Shown here: positions 15,090 to 23,626 of the stretch, one piece after another
How the letters are laid out: the number at the start of each line of letters is the position of its first letter
Position numbering within the stretch: position 1 is the first letter of the stretch
Assembly (NCBI GenBank): GCA_905215015.1
Contig: CAJMOS010000024.1
Location: 1 to 28,735, forward strand
DNA: 28,735 nucleotides
Direction of reading: 5' to 3'
Origin: an uncultured bacterium
GTDB taxonomy: Bacteria > Spirochaetota > Spirochaetia > Sphaerochaetales > Sphaerochaetaceae
Notes under the pieces: generated by a model
Seen by the model: only the letters and a program-made list of their open reading frames with translations
Told to the model about the DNA's origin: nothing
The model's database searches: none
Position numbers and translations under genes: made by a program

Positions 15090-17006
15090 ATGATGCAGTT
15101 GCTCCATCGTGGATTCGCCAGCTTGGTCATGAAAAAAGGGTACATGCGTAGCGCCGTGGCCCAAATGCAAAAGGAAGTGGACGAGTTTGCCGTCCATTTC
15201 CATGACGACCCGAACCACTTGAGTGGATGGGGACACCGTTACTTCTGCCCGGATGACGGGGGAAGGTTGATCTTCGATCCCGACAAACCGCAGGAACATC
15301 GTTGCTCGGTCTGCGGAAAGAACTTCACCGGCAAAGTCTATGACGAAGCCTGGGTGGTATTTTACCGTAACCTGGCGTTCGTGACTGCGGAAAAGGCCGC
15401 TGTTCTTTTTAAGATTACCGGAGAGAAACGGTATCTGGAGACTGCGAAAACAATCCTTTCCTTCTACACCCACCACTATGCATCATTTCCTCTTCACACC
15501 AAGGAAGGCGAACTGTTCACCGACGAGAGTCATGCGGACTGGGGCTGTGGCAGGATCATGCCACAGGGGCTGAACGAGTCAATCGTCATGGTCCGCTCAA
15601 TACTCACCTTGGAGATCCTGAAGGATGACCTGGACGATGCGTTCAAGACACAGTTCCATGAGTCATTCGCACTCCCGTTCTACCGGATGATTATGCCGCA
15701 GGTGAACAAAATCCATAATATTCCCTGCTGGAACCTTGCTGGGCTTGGGTGCTCCGCCCTGTATTTTCATGATCAGGACGTGATTGATTTCGTGTTCCAT
15801 GGACCGTTCAATATCCGCCGCCAACTTGCCGAAGGGGTGACCAGCGACGGGTTCTGGTACGAAGGATCAATCCACTACAACTTCTTCCTGCTGGAAGGAG
15901 TCTCCACTCTCCTGCTTTTCTGCCATCTCTACAACGTCGATTTCGGCTTCGAGGGCGAGCAGACCGTGGTGCATATGTTGCAGGCAGCATATGCGTTCGC
16001 CTTTGACAATCACCGCTTCCCTGTGCCAAACGACGGATGGCCAGACCTGAACCTGAAGACCTTCAGCTATGTATATTACATGGTCTCCAAGGTCACTGGA
16101 GAGGAAAGTACGGTCGGCAACTTGCTGAAGAACATCGAAGCCGGCAAGGAGGGGCGACAGACCTTGCCCTTGTCTGAATCGTATTACATCAACAACGAGA
16201 TTCCTCTCGAACGGCTCATGTTCGCATACGACTGGAACATGAAGAGTTACGAGCCAGCAAAAAGCAGGAGCGCGCTGTACCGCAAGTCGTTGTTCGCCAT
16301 GCTGCGGAACGGGAAGGTCAACCTATTCTTCAAGTATGGCTTGAACGGCCCGAGCCATGCCCATCCTGACATACTGGAATTCGAGCTTGCGTACGGGGAC
16401 GTGATGGCAAGCAGGGATTTGTCTAATGCGGGCTATTATTCGACACTCTGCAACACTTGGCACCGGAAGAGTGCGTGTCACAACACGCTAACGTTCGACG
16501 GAGCCGATATCACCAGCAGAGAACCGGGGGAGCTTATCTCTTTCCAGGATACCAGCGTGAGTGCGAGAGCCCAGCTGTTCCCATTCCTGAATGCGGAAAG
16601 AACGCTCAGCATTACCTCACATTCGGTCCATGACCACTTGATTGCAAAGAGCGAGAAAAGCGGGACGATCGACCTGTTCTTCCATGTGGAGGGGAGATGG
16701 AAACTGGCAGGCAAGCCGAAAACCCAGAAGGCCTCCCTCGGGTTCAAGGAAAACGGCTACGAGTACTTCCAGGACGTGGAGAAGTGCGAAGGGGGGCAGG
16801 ACGCCGTGTTCGTGTTCTGCGACCGGACGAGCACGCTGACGGTGACGGTTCCCTACGGAAAGGGACTCGAGGTGTACCTTTCCTCGACACCGGACAATCC
16901 ATTGCCAGGAAGAAGGACGACCATCATTCGCCGTGTCAACGGGGATGCGATGGATACGACGATGGAAATGCAATTCACCAAGAATAGTGAGGTACGAGAG
17001 AAATGA
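15090..17006 (+). CDS. Heparinase II/III-family protein, predicted oligo-uronate lyase (2)
   Basis: This 638-residue protein is a second, clearly different lyase-like enzyme. Near the N-terminus GHRYFCPDDGG and EHRCSVCGKNF (Cys53, His70, Cys72, Cys75) form a zinc-ribbon-like insert typical of oligo-alginate-lyase-like heparinase II/III proteins. The toroid shows HNIPCWNLAGLGC (about 209) and SDGFWYEGSIHYNFF (about 252). The C-terminal sandwich has GPSHAHPDILEFEL (about 419) and TWHRKSACHNTLTFDG (about 457), the usual His-rich active region. It has no signal peptide. GGAGG at 15081-15085 fits ATG 15090 or 15093. It probably acts exolytically on short oligomers and releases unsaturated uronates. 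The next gene overlaps by ATGA. Confidence 0.87.
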   Translation: MMQLLHRGFASLVMKKGYMRSAVAQMQKEVDEFAVHFHDDPNHLSGWGHRYFCPDDGGRLIFDPDKPQEHRCSVCGKNFTGKVYDEAWVVFYRNLAFVTAEKAAVLFKITGEKRYLETAKTILSFYTHHYASFPLHTKEGELFTDESHADWGCGRIMPQGLNESIVMVRSILTLEILKDDLDDAFKTQFHESFALPFYRMIMPQVNKIHNIPCWNLAGLGCSALYFHDQDVIDFVFHGPFNIRRQLAEGVTSDGFWYEGSIHYNFFLLEGVSTLLLFCHLYNVDFGFEGEQTVVHMLQAAYAFAFDNHRFPVPNDGWPDLNLKTFSYVYYMVSKVTGEESTVGNLLKNIEAGKEGRQTLPLSESYYINNEIPLERLMFAYDWNMKSYEPAKSRSALYRKSLFAMLRNGKVNLFFKYGLNGPSHAHPDILEFELAYGDVMASRDLSNAGYYSTLCNTWHRKSACHNTLTFDGADITSREPGELISFQDTSVSARAQLFPFLNAERTLSITSHSVHDHLIAKSEKSGTIDLFFHVEGRWKLAGKPKTQKASLGFKENGYEYFQDVEKCEGGQDAVFVFCDRTSTLTVTVPYGKGLEVYLSSTPDNPLPGRRTTIIRRVNGDAMDTTMEMQFTKNSEVREK

Positions 17007-17344
17007 GTGAGAATCAGAAGAAATTCTTCGCGGTCGAAGAATGCCCGAGAGAGCAGGTGAGTCCGGGCGTGCAACGCGCGGTGCTGGCCCACGGCAAGGA
17101 TTTGATGGTCTGTCACCTGTGGTTTGAGAAGGGAGCCGTCGGCGCCCTGCATCACCACCCACATGTACAGGCGACCTATATCCTTTCCGGAAAGTTCGAG
17201 TACTCGATTGGCGGAGAGAAACGGGTTGTGAAGGCCGGTGACACCCTGTACAAGGTCAGTGGCATCGAGCATGGCGCCGTCTGCCTGGAGAAGGGCGAGG
17301 TGCTGGATATCTTCACCCCGGAACGTGAAGACTTTTTGAAATGA
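17003..17344 (+). CDS. kdgF: KdgF-like cupin, unsaturated-uronate linearising enzyme
   Basis: KdgF converts 4,5-unsaturated uronates released by lyases to the open-chain keto form. The 113-residue single-domain cupin shows the first motif LHHHPHVQATYILSGKFE (His50, His52, Gln56) and the second motif with His90 (GDTLYKVSGIEHGAVCLEKG). The family ending LDIFTPEREDFL is also present. It follows the lyase gene with an ATGA overlap, exactly where such a step would be needed. The gene symbol is given by family and context; another small cupin role is possible. Confidence 0.82.
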   Translation: MSENQKKFFAVEECPREQVSPGVQRAVLAHGKDLMVCHLWFEKGAVGALHHHPHVQATYILSGKFEYSIGGEKRVVKAGDTLYKVSGIEHGAVCLEKGEVLDIFTPEREDFLK

Positions 17345-17370
17345 TCCCTAACGGAGAGAAGGAGAAAACT

Positions 17371-18120
17371 ATGGAAAAGATTGTCCTGATTACCGGAGCT
17401 ACCAGCGGTATCGGTCTGGCAACGGCCAAGCGGTTCGGCAAGGAGGGTTATACCGTCATCGCGAACGGCATCGTTCCCGAGCAAATCACCGCGGCTGACA
17501 AGGCGTTCACAAGCGAGGGCATCAAGCATGAGATGATGCTGTTCGACGTCACGGATGAGCATGCCGTGAACAAGGCGGTGGAAGAGATTTCCAAGCGGCA
17601 CGACCACTTGGACACAGTGGTCAACTGTGCTGGTGGGCTCGGTGGTCGCAGCCGTTTCGAGAACATGACGACCGAGTTCTATCGCCACGTGCTGGCATTG
17701 AACCTGGACAGCGTGTTCTTCGTGACTCGCGCCTGCATTCCTCTTCTGAAGAAGGGAACCGACCCAAGCATCATCAACTTCGCTTCGAACGCTGCACAGA
17801 ATGCTGGTGGTCCGGGAGCTGGTGTCTATGGTACGAGCAAGGCCGCTGTGTTGACTTTGACCCGTGCTTTTGCGAAGGATTTGGCGGAATATGGCATCCG
17901 TTCAAATGGCGTGAGTCCTGGAACCATCAATACCCCGTTCCATGACGCGACCCGCAAGTCCAATCCGGCCCTGTTCGAGTCTTGGAAGAACAACATCCTG
18001 CTCAAACGTTTCGGCGAGCCGGAAGAGGTCGCCAATGTGGTTTATTTCCTCGCCAGCAAGGAGGCTTCCTTCCTGACGGGAGAAATCATCCAAGTCAACG
18101 GCGGTCAGGATTTCATCTGA
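17371..18120 (+). CDS. SDR-family oxidoreductase, possible uronate (KduD/DEH-type) reductase
   Basis: This 249-residue short-chain dehydrogenase has TGATSGIG (nucleotide binding, about 8-15), NCAG (85-88), Asn111, Ser139 and the Tyr153-x-x-x-Lys157 catalytic pair (YGTSK). The C-terminal FLTGEIIQVNGGQ is the usual SDR ending. AAGGAG at 17359-17364 supports ATG 17371; the in-frame ATG at 17341 is less likely. Directly after the KdgF-like gene, reduction of the keto-deoxy-uronate product is the best guess. SDRs are too varied for the substrate to be fixed from sequence. It is the last gene before a strong terminator. Confidence 0.88.
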   Translation: MEKIVLITGATSGIGLATAKRFGKEGYTVIANGIVPEQITAADKAFTSEGIKHEMMLFDVTDEHAVNKAVEEISKRHDHLDTVVNCAGGLGGRSRFENMTTEFYRHVLALNLDSVFFVTRACIPLLKKGTDPSIINFASNAAQNAGGPGAGVYGTSKAAVLTLTRAFAKDLAEYGIRSNGVSPGTINTPFHDATRKSNPALFESWKNNILLKRFGEPEEVANVVYFLASKEASFLTGEIIQVNGGQDFI

Positions 18121-18131
18121 TCGGTGATTCG

Positions 18132-18159
18132 GGTGCCGGGGCGACCCGGCACCTTTTTT
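18132..18159 (+). terminator. Rho-independent terminator after the SDR gene
   Basis: A perfect 9-bp GC-rich stem (GGTGCCGGG / CCCGGCACC) closes a GCGA tetraloop and is followed by T6. It lies 11 bases after the stop and only 13 bases before the next start, so the downstream genes depend on read-through or a promoter not seen here. Confidence 0.93.
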
Positions 18160-18172
18160 AAGGGGGAAAACG

Positions 18173-19183
18173 ATGGTTGCGTGTTTTGTAGAGGAGAACG
18201 GTACCAGAAGGCTGGATTTTGTCTTCGCCCATGGCAGGAAAGAGGAAATTGAGAAACGCTGCACGGTGCTTCCCGTGGTTGTCAACACGACCAATCTTGT
18301 CCAAAACAGGCAACTGCTGAAGGATGTCGAGGTAATCATCGGTACCTGGGAGTCCCCGGTGTTCACCACCGAGCAGGTCAGGGAATTCTTTCCCAACCTG
18401 AAGCTGGTGCTGTACGCCGCTGGTTCGGTACGCTACTTCGCTCGGGCATATCTGGAGAATGGGGTGACGGTAGCCACCTCGGCAGCCGAGATGGCAATTC
18501 CTGTTGCCCAGCTGACAGTTTCAATCATTGTCCAGTGTGCACGAGGCTTCTATAATGCCGAACCGATGTACCGCAAGGAAGGCTGGTCGTATGCCCACAA
18601 GTTTGTCACGCAAACCTATCCGGGTTTGTATGACAAGACCCCTATTGGCTTGATAGGCATGGGCCAGATTGGCAGTCTGGTGGCAAAGATGCTGAGAAAC
18701 TTCGACGTAAGAATTCTCGCTTTTGATCCGTTTCTTTCTGATGAGAAGGCCAAGGAACTTGGGGTGGAAAAGGTGTCCTTGGAGGAATTGTTCGCTTCCT
18801 GCCAGGTGATTTCCAACCATTTGGCCAACAATCCCCAGACGGTAGGCATGCTGGACTATCATCTATTCCACAAGATGCGAAAGACCGCCGCTTTTGTGAA
18901 CACCGGCCGAGGTGCCCAAGTGGTCGAGGAAGATCTGGCGAGGGCCATGGAGGAAGAGCCGCTGAGGTGTGCGGTGCTTGATGTGACGAAAGAGGAGCCG
19001 TACCCAGACGACGGGCCGCTGAGAAAGCTGGAAAATGTCTTCATGCTTCCCCATATTGCAGGTTTCGCCGAGCAGGACGTGCTGCGTTTCAGCGACTGGA
19101 CAATCAGACAGTTGGATAGCTACCTGAAGGGAGGGAGGATCGAGAACACTGTTACGCTAAAGCGGCTGGAGACCATGGCATGA
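18173..19183 (+). CDS. D-isomer-specific 2-hydroxyacid dehydrogenase family protein
   Basis: This 336-residue NAD(P)-dependent oxidoreductase has the family layout. The cofactor loop GMGQIG is at 162-167 in a Rossmann insert. The catalytic Arg is at 246 (VNTGRGAQVVEEDL), the Glu at 275 (DVTKEEP) and the His at 294 (LPHIAG). It would interconvert a 2-keto acid or sugar keto acid with the D-hydroxy form in the cytoplasm. AAGGGGGA precedes ATG 18173. It heads a coupled run: its stop overlaps the next start (ATGA). Placement after the lyase operon suggests a sugar-acid substrate, which is inferred. Confidence 0.9.
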   Translation: MVACFVEENGTRRLDFVFAHGRKEEIEKRCTVLPVVVNTTNLVQNRQLLKDVEVIIGTWESPVFTTEQVREFFPNLKLVLYAAGSVRYFARAYLENGVTVATSAAEMAIPVAQLTVSIIVQCARGFYNAEPMYRKEGWSYAHKFVTQTYPGLYDKTPIGLIGMGQIGSLVAKMLRNFDVRILAFDPFLSDEKAKELGVEKVSLEELFASCQVISNHLANNPQTVGMLDYHLFHKMRKTAAFVNTGRGAQVVEEDLARAMEEEPLRCAVLDVTKEEPYPDDGPLRKLENVFMLPHIAGFAEQDVLRFSDWTIRQLDSYLKGGRIENTVTLKRLETMA

Positions 19184-19971
19184 AACTCGCAGTATCGACA
19201 CTCGGTTGTCCAACTTGGCCGTTTGAGGAAATCGTCCAAAAATGCCGAGGCTATGGTTTCCAAGCCTTGGAAATCCGGGGTGTGCAGAATGCCATGCAGC
19301 CAGGTGAACTCACGATGTTCGACGAAGCGCACGCCGGTCAGACGAAGTTGCTTTTACAGTCCAATGGCCTTTCTCTCTGCACGCTTGGCACATCGGTTAA
19401 GTTCAGCGATCCCAGTCTGGAAGAGGCCTCTCGCCAGGAAGCATATGCTTCGGTGGAGCTTGCCAGGCGCATGGGCATCCCATCCCTCCGTGTGTTCGGC
19501 GACAAGATTGTCGTTCCAGACAGCGTCCAGCGGGCCATCCATGGCCTGAGGTGGTTGACCGAGCAGGCCCCCGACATCCAGATACTTTTGGAAATTCATG
19601 GCCAGTTCCAGACGATTGAGGTTCTCCGTCCGATTATGGAAGCCATCGATGCTCACAATTTCGGCATCGTGTGGGACGTAGCGCACAGTGACGAAGTCTA
19701 CGGTGACCAATGGCAGCCGTTCTACGAGGCAATAGCTCCCCGTATTCGAGAGATTCATCTGAAGGATTACCATCGTTCTCTCGGCAGACAGGGCCTCTGC
19801 CTGATGGGAGAAGGGGATATCCCATGGAATTCCATTTTGCAACGGTTACGCGCTGACGGGTTTGACGGATATTACACGTTGGAATGGGAGAAGCGCTGGC
19901 TATCATATTTGCCAGAACCTGAAATCGCATTCCCCCAATATGTCAACTGGATGAAGGAACGGGAACTATGA
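19180..19971 (+). CDS. Sugar phosphate isomerase/epimerase-like TIM-barrel protein
   Basis: This 263-residue protein belongs to the xylose-isomerase-like TIM-barrel superfamily. Putative metal/substrate residues are seen at Glu138/His140 (LLEIHGQ), Asp166/His169 (WDVAHSD), His193/Asp196 (IHLKDYH) and Glu235 (YYTLEWE), with GEGDIPW at 210-216. Such proteins isomerise or epimerise sugars, inositols or sugar phosphates. It is joined to both neighbours by ATGA overlaps. The exact reaction cannot be deduced. Confidence 0.87.
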   Translation: MKLAVSTLGCPTWPFEEIVQKCRGYGFQALEIRGVQNAMQPGELTMFDEAHAGQTKLLLQSNGLSLCTLGTSVKFSDPSLEEASRQEAYASVELARRMGIPSLRVFGDKIVVPDSVQRAIHGLRWLTEQAPDIQILLEIHGQFQTIEVLRPIMEAIDAHNFGIVWDVAHSDEVYGDQWQPFYEAIAPRIREIHLKDYHRSLGRQGLCLMGEGDIPWNSILQRLRADGFDGYYTLEWEKRWLSYLPEPEIAFPQYVNWMKEREL

Positions 19972-20597
19972 CATTTTCTGTATTGGGAGATTCCATCTCC
20001 ACCTACAAGGGTACTAGCGATCCGGATTTCAAGGTCCATTACCCCGCTCTGAATAGCGACGTGAGTCAAAAGAGCGACATGTGGTGGGATATCTTTGCGA
20101 AAAAGACCGGCTGGCAACTGGTGTGCAACGACTCGTTCAGCGGTGCCCGGATTACCCCGACAGGAAAATATCCCCCTTGGTCCTCGTTTGTCTCCGACCG
20201 GCGGATTGAGCTACTAAAGGGGGATGCGGTAATCGTGTTCGGCGGAACCAACGATCTGGGCATGATTCAATACACGATTCCCTACCAGCTGTTTTATGAT
20301 ACCTATCGCCAGCTGATTGAAAAAATCAGAAAGCAATTGCCTTCTGCAGAACTCTATTTCTGCACTCCGCTCAGGAGGCTTCGGGAAGGATTCGACCAGA
20401 AGAATAGCGAGGGATGGAGTCAGCATCAGTTGCAGGAAGCCATTCGTCAGTTGGTTCATGGCGCCATGGAGACGGACAGCCATGTCCATCTCTTCGATTT
20501 GGCGGAGATTGATGTCCATGGACTTCTCGCCGACGGCCTTCACCCCAACAAGCGGGGGATGGCTGCCATCGCCGACTTCATGGTCGCGCATATATAA
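19968..20597 (+). CDS. SGNH/GDSL-family hydrolase
   Basis: This 209-residue esterase-like protein has all four SGNH blocks: GDS with nucleophile Ser9, Gly59 in DSFSGARIT, GGTND with Asn95, and DGLHPNKRG with Asp189 and His192. It has no signal peptide, so it should act in the cytoplasm, for example removing acetyl groups from imported sugars. The start overlaps the preceding stop (ATGA). In this context a carbohydrate deacetylase is the most natural role, but lipase-type activity cannot be excluded. Confidence 0.88.
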   Translation: MTFSVLGDSISTYKGTSDPDFKVHYPALNSDVSQKSDMWWDIFAKKTGWQLVCNDSFSGARITPTGKYPPWSSFVSDRRIELLKGDAVIVFGGTNDLGMIQYTIPYQLFYDTYRQLIEKIRKQLPSAELYFCTPLRRLREGFDQKNSEGWSQHQLQEAIRQLVHGAMETDSHVHLFDLAEIDVHGLLADGLHPNKRGMAAIADFMVAHI

Positions 20598-20611
20598 GAC
20601 GAGGATGGCAC

Positions 20612-21706
20612 ATGCAGGATGAGCGTATTCCATTGATCAAGTTGCTCCCCAACAGGGTAAGGAGAAATTACCGGGGAGGGAAAACGATGGACACTCTCCG
20701 GGGTGTTCCTCACCCCACCGATGGGGAGATGCCGGAGGAATGGCTCGCTTCTACGACCCGCGCCTCAAACCCCGGACTGCCGTACGTGGCCGATGAAGGG
20801 CTGTCCGCGTTTCTGGTCGACGGGGGAAAACGGCTGCTCGCCGATACCATCGACCGAGATCCCGCCTTTTACCTTGGCGACCCCAAAGCCCATTCGCTTG
20901 CGTTCCTCTGCAAATGGCTGGATTCGAGCATGCGGCTCCATACCCAGGTCCACCCGACAAGGGAATTCGCCAGAAAATACCTCAATTCGGGCCACGGAAA
21001 ATTCGAAGCCTATTACGTGTTGGCGGTCAGGGGTTCCATCAAGCACCCCACTATCAGGCTTGGTTTTCAAAAGCAGGACATCACGCGAGAGAAGTGGACC
21101 ATGATTGTTCAAAGCCAGGATATGGAGGCGATGGACGGATGCTTCGAGCCCATCCCTGTGAAGGAGGGAGACGTGGTTTACATTCCTGGCGGGGTTCCTC
21201 ATGCAATCGGAGAAGGGATTTTCCTGCTGGAAATGCTGGAACCGAGCGATTTGGTGGTCCGTTGCGAATTCAACCGTGAGGGAATCGTTGTTCCCCCGCC
21301 TGCCCGTTTCATGAATAGGGGACTGGAATTCTGCATGGGCATATTTGACTACGAAGCCATGTCGAAGGAAGAAGTGCACAAGAGATTTTTCCTCACGCCG
21401 AAAACACAGGAAGCGGATGGCAACTACCGCAATGAACTCCTGATTGGCGAAGACATTTCTCCATGCTTTATCGCCCATCGGCTTACATTCGCCAAGAGTC
21501 GGAAACTCTGGGAGAAAGGGGAAAAGTACGCGGTCCTTGCCTGCACGAAAGGCTCGGGAACGATTGAAACGGAGTCCGTCCGCTACTCGGTGCGAATTCT
21601 TGACTCATTCTTCATCCCTGCCGGCACACATCAGCTTATGGTGAACCCGGGACCGGAAGGGCTTGAATTGTGTATGCTCCAGCCGATTGGAACGGACGAT
21701 ACATAA
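20612..21706 (+). CDS. Mannose-6-phosphate isomerase-like protein (type I, cupin)
   Basis: This 364-residue protein matches class I phosphomannose isomerases. The opening PLIKLLPNRVRRNYRGGK and the PEEWLAST block are typical. Metal ligands fit Gln112 and His114 (TQVHP), Glu132 (KFEAYYVL) and His197 (IPGGVPHAIG). Class I enzymes interconvert mannose 6-phosphate and fructose 6-phosphate. ATG 20612 was chosen over the internal ATG at 20687 because the homology starts before it. It follows the SGNH gene by 14 bases. In this locus it could act on another phosphorylated aldose, so no symbol is given. Confidence 0.85.
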   Translation: MQDERIPLIKLLPNRVRRNYRGGKTMDTLRGVPHPTDGEMPEEWLASTTRASNPGLPYVADEGLSAFLVDGGKRLLADTIDRDPAFYLGDPKAHSLAFLCKWLDSSMRLHTQVHPTREFARKYLNSGHGKFEAYYVLAVRGSIKHPTIRLGFQKQDITREKWTMIVQSQDMEAMDGCFEPIPVKEGDVVYIPGGVPHAIGEGIFLLEMLEPSDLVVRCEFNREGIVVPPPARFMNRGLEFCMGIFDYEAMSKEEVHKRFFLTPKTQEADGNYRNELLIGEDISPCFIAHRLTFAKSRKLWEKGEKYAVLACTKGSGTIETESVRYSVRILDSFFIPAGTHQLMVNPGPEGLELCMLQPIGTDDT

Positions 21707-22117
21707 TAGCCGTAGTCTGTCTAGCTTGCCCATTATTGGGTGTTGTTGGCTTGGCGTGGTCTTGTGCGCTCTGATAGATCTTCAATACTTCCTTGATGCC
21801 CATCGCAAATCCGTTGAACTTCTGCGAAGTGTTGACCCTGATTTCCGAAAGCTGATTGGTGTGATAGATGGAGTATCCCAAAATGAAGACATTGTTCCCC
21901 TTGATGGAAATTGCATGTCCACACAGCCTTTTTCCTATGAGAAAACCCATACTCTCCGTCCGGACAGACCAACTCGGCCTAGCAGATTATTTGGATGTCA
22001 TAGCCATCCGCTCTATCCTGCGGATATCCTATTAACGTGGCCTGTTTGGGGCCGCTCCTCATGACTGCGAAACGAAGCAGAAGCAGGGTTGTGAATCGTA
22101 CCAGTAGAGACAAGAAT
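21707..22117. other. Gene-poor spacer, possible degraded coding DNA
   Basis: About 410 bases separate the ManA-like gene from the terminator. No intact gene, RNA gene or mobile-element end was recognised. One plus-strand frame gives a protein-like stretch (DLQYFLDAHRKSVELLRS, about 21778-21831, continuing to about 21930) without a start, and minus-strand frames overlap the end of the previous gene. This might be a decayed gene. Confidence 0.4.
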
Positions 22118-22155
22118 GCCGGGGAGTGATGGCCCCCCGGCATCGTGTTTTTTGC
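22118..22155 (+). terminator. Hairpin terminator between convergent genes
   Basis: ATGCCGGGG (22118-22126) pairs perfectly with CCCCGGCAT (22137-22145) around a 10-base loop, with T6 at 22150-22155 on the plus strand. It lies 14 bases beyond the stop of the minus-strand isomerase gene, so it may serve both directions; the T-run favours the plus strand. Confidence 0.75.
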
Positions 22156-22158
22156 GCG

Positions 22159-23622
22159 TTATTCCTCGAACGGGTTCTCGGTGGGATAGGGAAGGGATTT
22201 GGGCTGGTTGTAGCCGAACTCCTTCACCCCGAGCATCCGCAGCAGGTCGAAGAAGCTCCTGCCGCAGTGGTCGAACATGACCGCGGCGTGGTGGGGGAAG
22301 TGGCGCTCGATCAGGACATGGCGGTAGAAGCGGCCCATCTGGGGTACCGCGAAGACGCCGATCGAGCCGAAGCTCCTGGTGGGCATGTCCAGCACCTCGC
22401 CCTCGGCGGCGTAGGCAGACAGCCCGCCCTCGGCCTTGCCCTGCAGGCGGTAGACCGTCACCTTGCCCGGCCTGATGTCGCCCTCGATCGTGCCGCGGGT
22501 GATGTCGGGCTCCCCCTCCGGCTCCAGGTCGCGCTTCATGATCCGCTGGAAGCCCATGTGCGCGCCACTGAGCAGGCAGGACGCGGTGTTGCCGCAGTGG
22601 AAGCCCATGAACAGGTCCTGCTGCGTGTAGGCCAGCTTCCGCCCCTCCAGGTAGCTGGCGGGGACCGTGTTGTTGATGTCCAGCAGCGTCACCGGCTTCC
22701 CGCTCAGGCAGGTGCCGATGAACTCGCTCAGCGTCCCGTAGATGTCCACCTCGCAGGAGACCGGAATCCCCCGCGCCGTCAGGCGGCTGTTGACGTAGCA
22801 GGGCACGAAGCGGAACTCCGTCTGGAAGGCCGGCCAGCACTTGGTCGTCAGCGCCACGTACGCGCTCCGCCCACGGTGCTCCTCCACCCAGTCGAGCAAG
22901 GTCAGCTCGTACTGGGCGAGCCTGGGCAGGATGCCCGCATACGGGTTGTCCTTGCCGAGCTCCTCCGCCATGTCCGCGGCAACGGCCGCAATCCGCGCGT
23001 CCCCCTCGTGCCTGTGGTAGGCCGCAAGCAGGTCAAGCTCGCTGTTCTCCTCCACCTCCACCCCAAGGTCGTACAGCCCCTTTATCGGCGCGTTGCACGC
23101 CAGGAAGTCGGCCGGTCTCGGGCCGAAGGAGATCACCTTCAGATGCTTCACCCCGAGGTAGGCGCGGGCGACAGGCATCCACTCCCTGATCATCCTCGCG
23201 CACTCCTCGGCGCTCCCCACCGGGTAGGAGGGGATGTGCGGCCGCAGGCCGCGCAGGCCGAGGTTGTAGGACGCGTTCAGCATCCCGCAGAAGGCGTCCC
23301 CCCGGCCGTCGACCAGGTCCCCGTCTCCCTCGCCCGCGGCGCAGAACATCACCGGCCCCCCGAACTCCTGGCACAACAGGGTCTCGTAGGTCTCCGGCCC
23401 GAAGTTGCCCAGATAGACCACCAGGGCGTTCGCCCCGTGGGCCCTGACATCCCTCAGCGCCTTGTCAACGTCCCCTTCCTGCTCCACGCAGACGGGACAC
23501 TCGTACAGCTCCTTGCCGTAGGCCTTCACAACCGCACTCCGGCGCCTCTCGCTCAAGGCGAGGGGGAAGCACGAACGGCTCACCGCGACAATCGCGGGTT
23601 TCACCTCTGGAATATTCTGCAT
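22159..23622 (-). CDS. L-fucose/L-arabinose isomerase-family protein
   Basis: This 487-residue protein has the three-domain FucI/AraA-like isomerase layout. Features seen are NALVVYLGNFGPETY (N-terminal Rossmann-like part), the middle domain around KCWPAFQTEFRFVPCYVNSRL, and C-terminal CEVDIYGTLSEF, LLDINNT, GFHCGNTAS and DHCGRSFFDLLRMLGV. Acidic and histidine residues in CEVDIYG, LDINN and FHCGN fit the metal site. With araD upstream in the same operon, conversion of an aldose such as L-arabinose to a ketose is likely. ATG 23622 follows AAAGGAG; an in-frame ATG at 23664 lies inside araD. The coding sequence is visibly richer in G+C than its neighbours, which hints at transfer. The exact sugar is not certain. 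Confidence 0.84.
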   Translation of the reverse strand: MQNIPEVKPAIVAVSRSCFPLALSERRRSAVVKAYGKELYECPVCVEQEGDVDKALRDVRAHGANALVVYLGNFGPETYETLLCQEFGGPVMFCAAGEGDGDLVDGRGDAFCGMLNASYNLGLRGLRPHIPSYPVGSAEECARMIREWMPVARAYLGVKHLKVISFGPRPADFLACNAPIKGLYDLGVEVEENSELDLLAAYHRHEGDARIAAVAADMAEELGKDNPYAGILPRLAQYELTLLDWVEEHRGRSAYVALTTKCWPAFQTEFRFVPCYVNSRLTARGIPVSCEVDIYGTLSEFIGTCLSGKPVTLLDINNTVPASYLEGRKLAYTQQDLFMGFHCGNTASCLLSGAHMGFQRIMKRDLEPEGEPDITRGTIEGDIRPGKVTVYRLQGKAEGGLSAYAAEGEVLDMPTRSFGSIGVFAVPQMGRFYRHVLIERHFPHHAAVMFDHCGRSFFDLLRMLGVKEFGYNQPKSLPYPTENPFEE

Positions 23623-23626
23623 ATGG

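Noticed and set aside
21636..21950. 104-codon minus-strand frame in the spacer after the ManA-like gene
   Set aside because: It overlaps the end of the ManA-like gene, has no ribosome site, and its tail is only the antisense of that gene.
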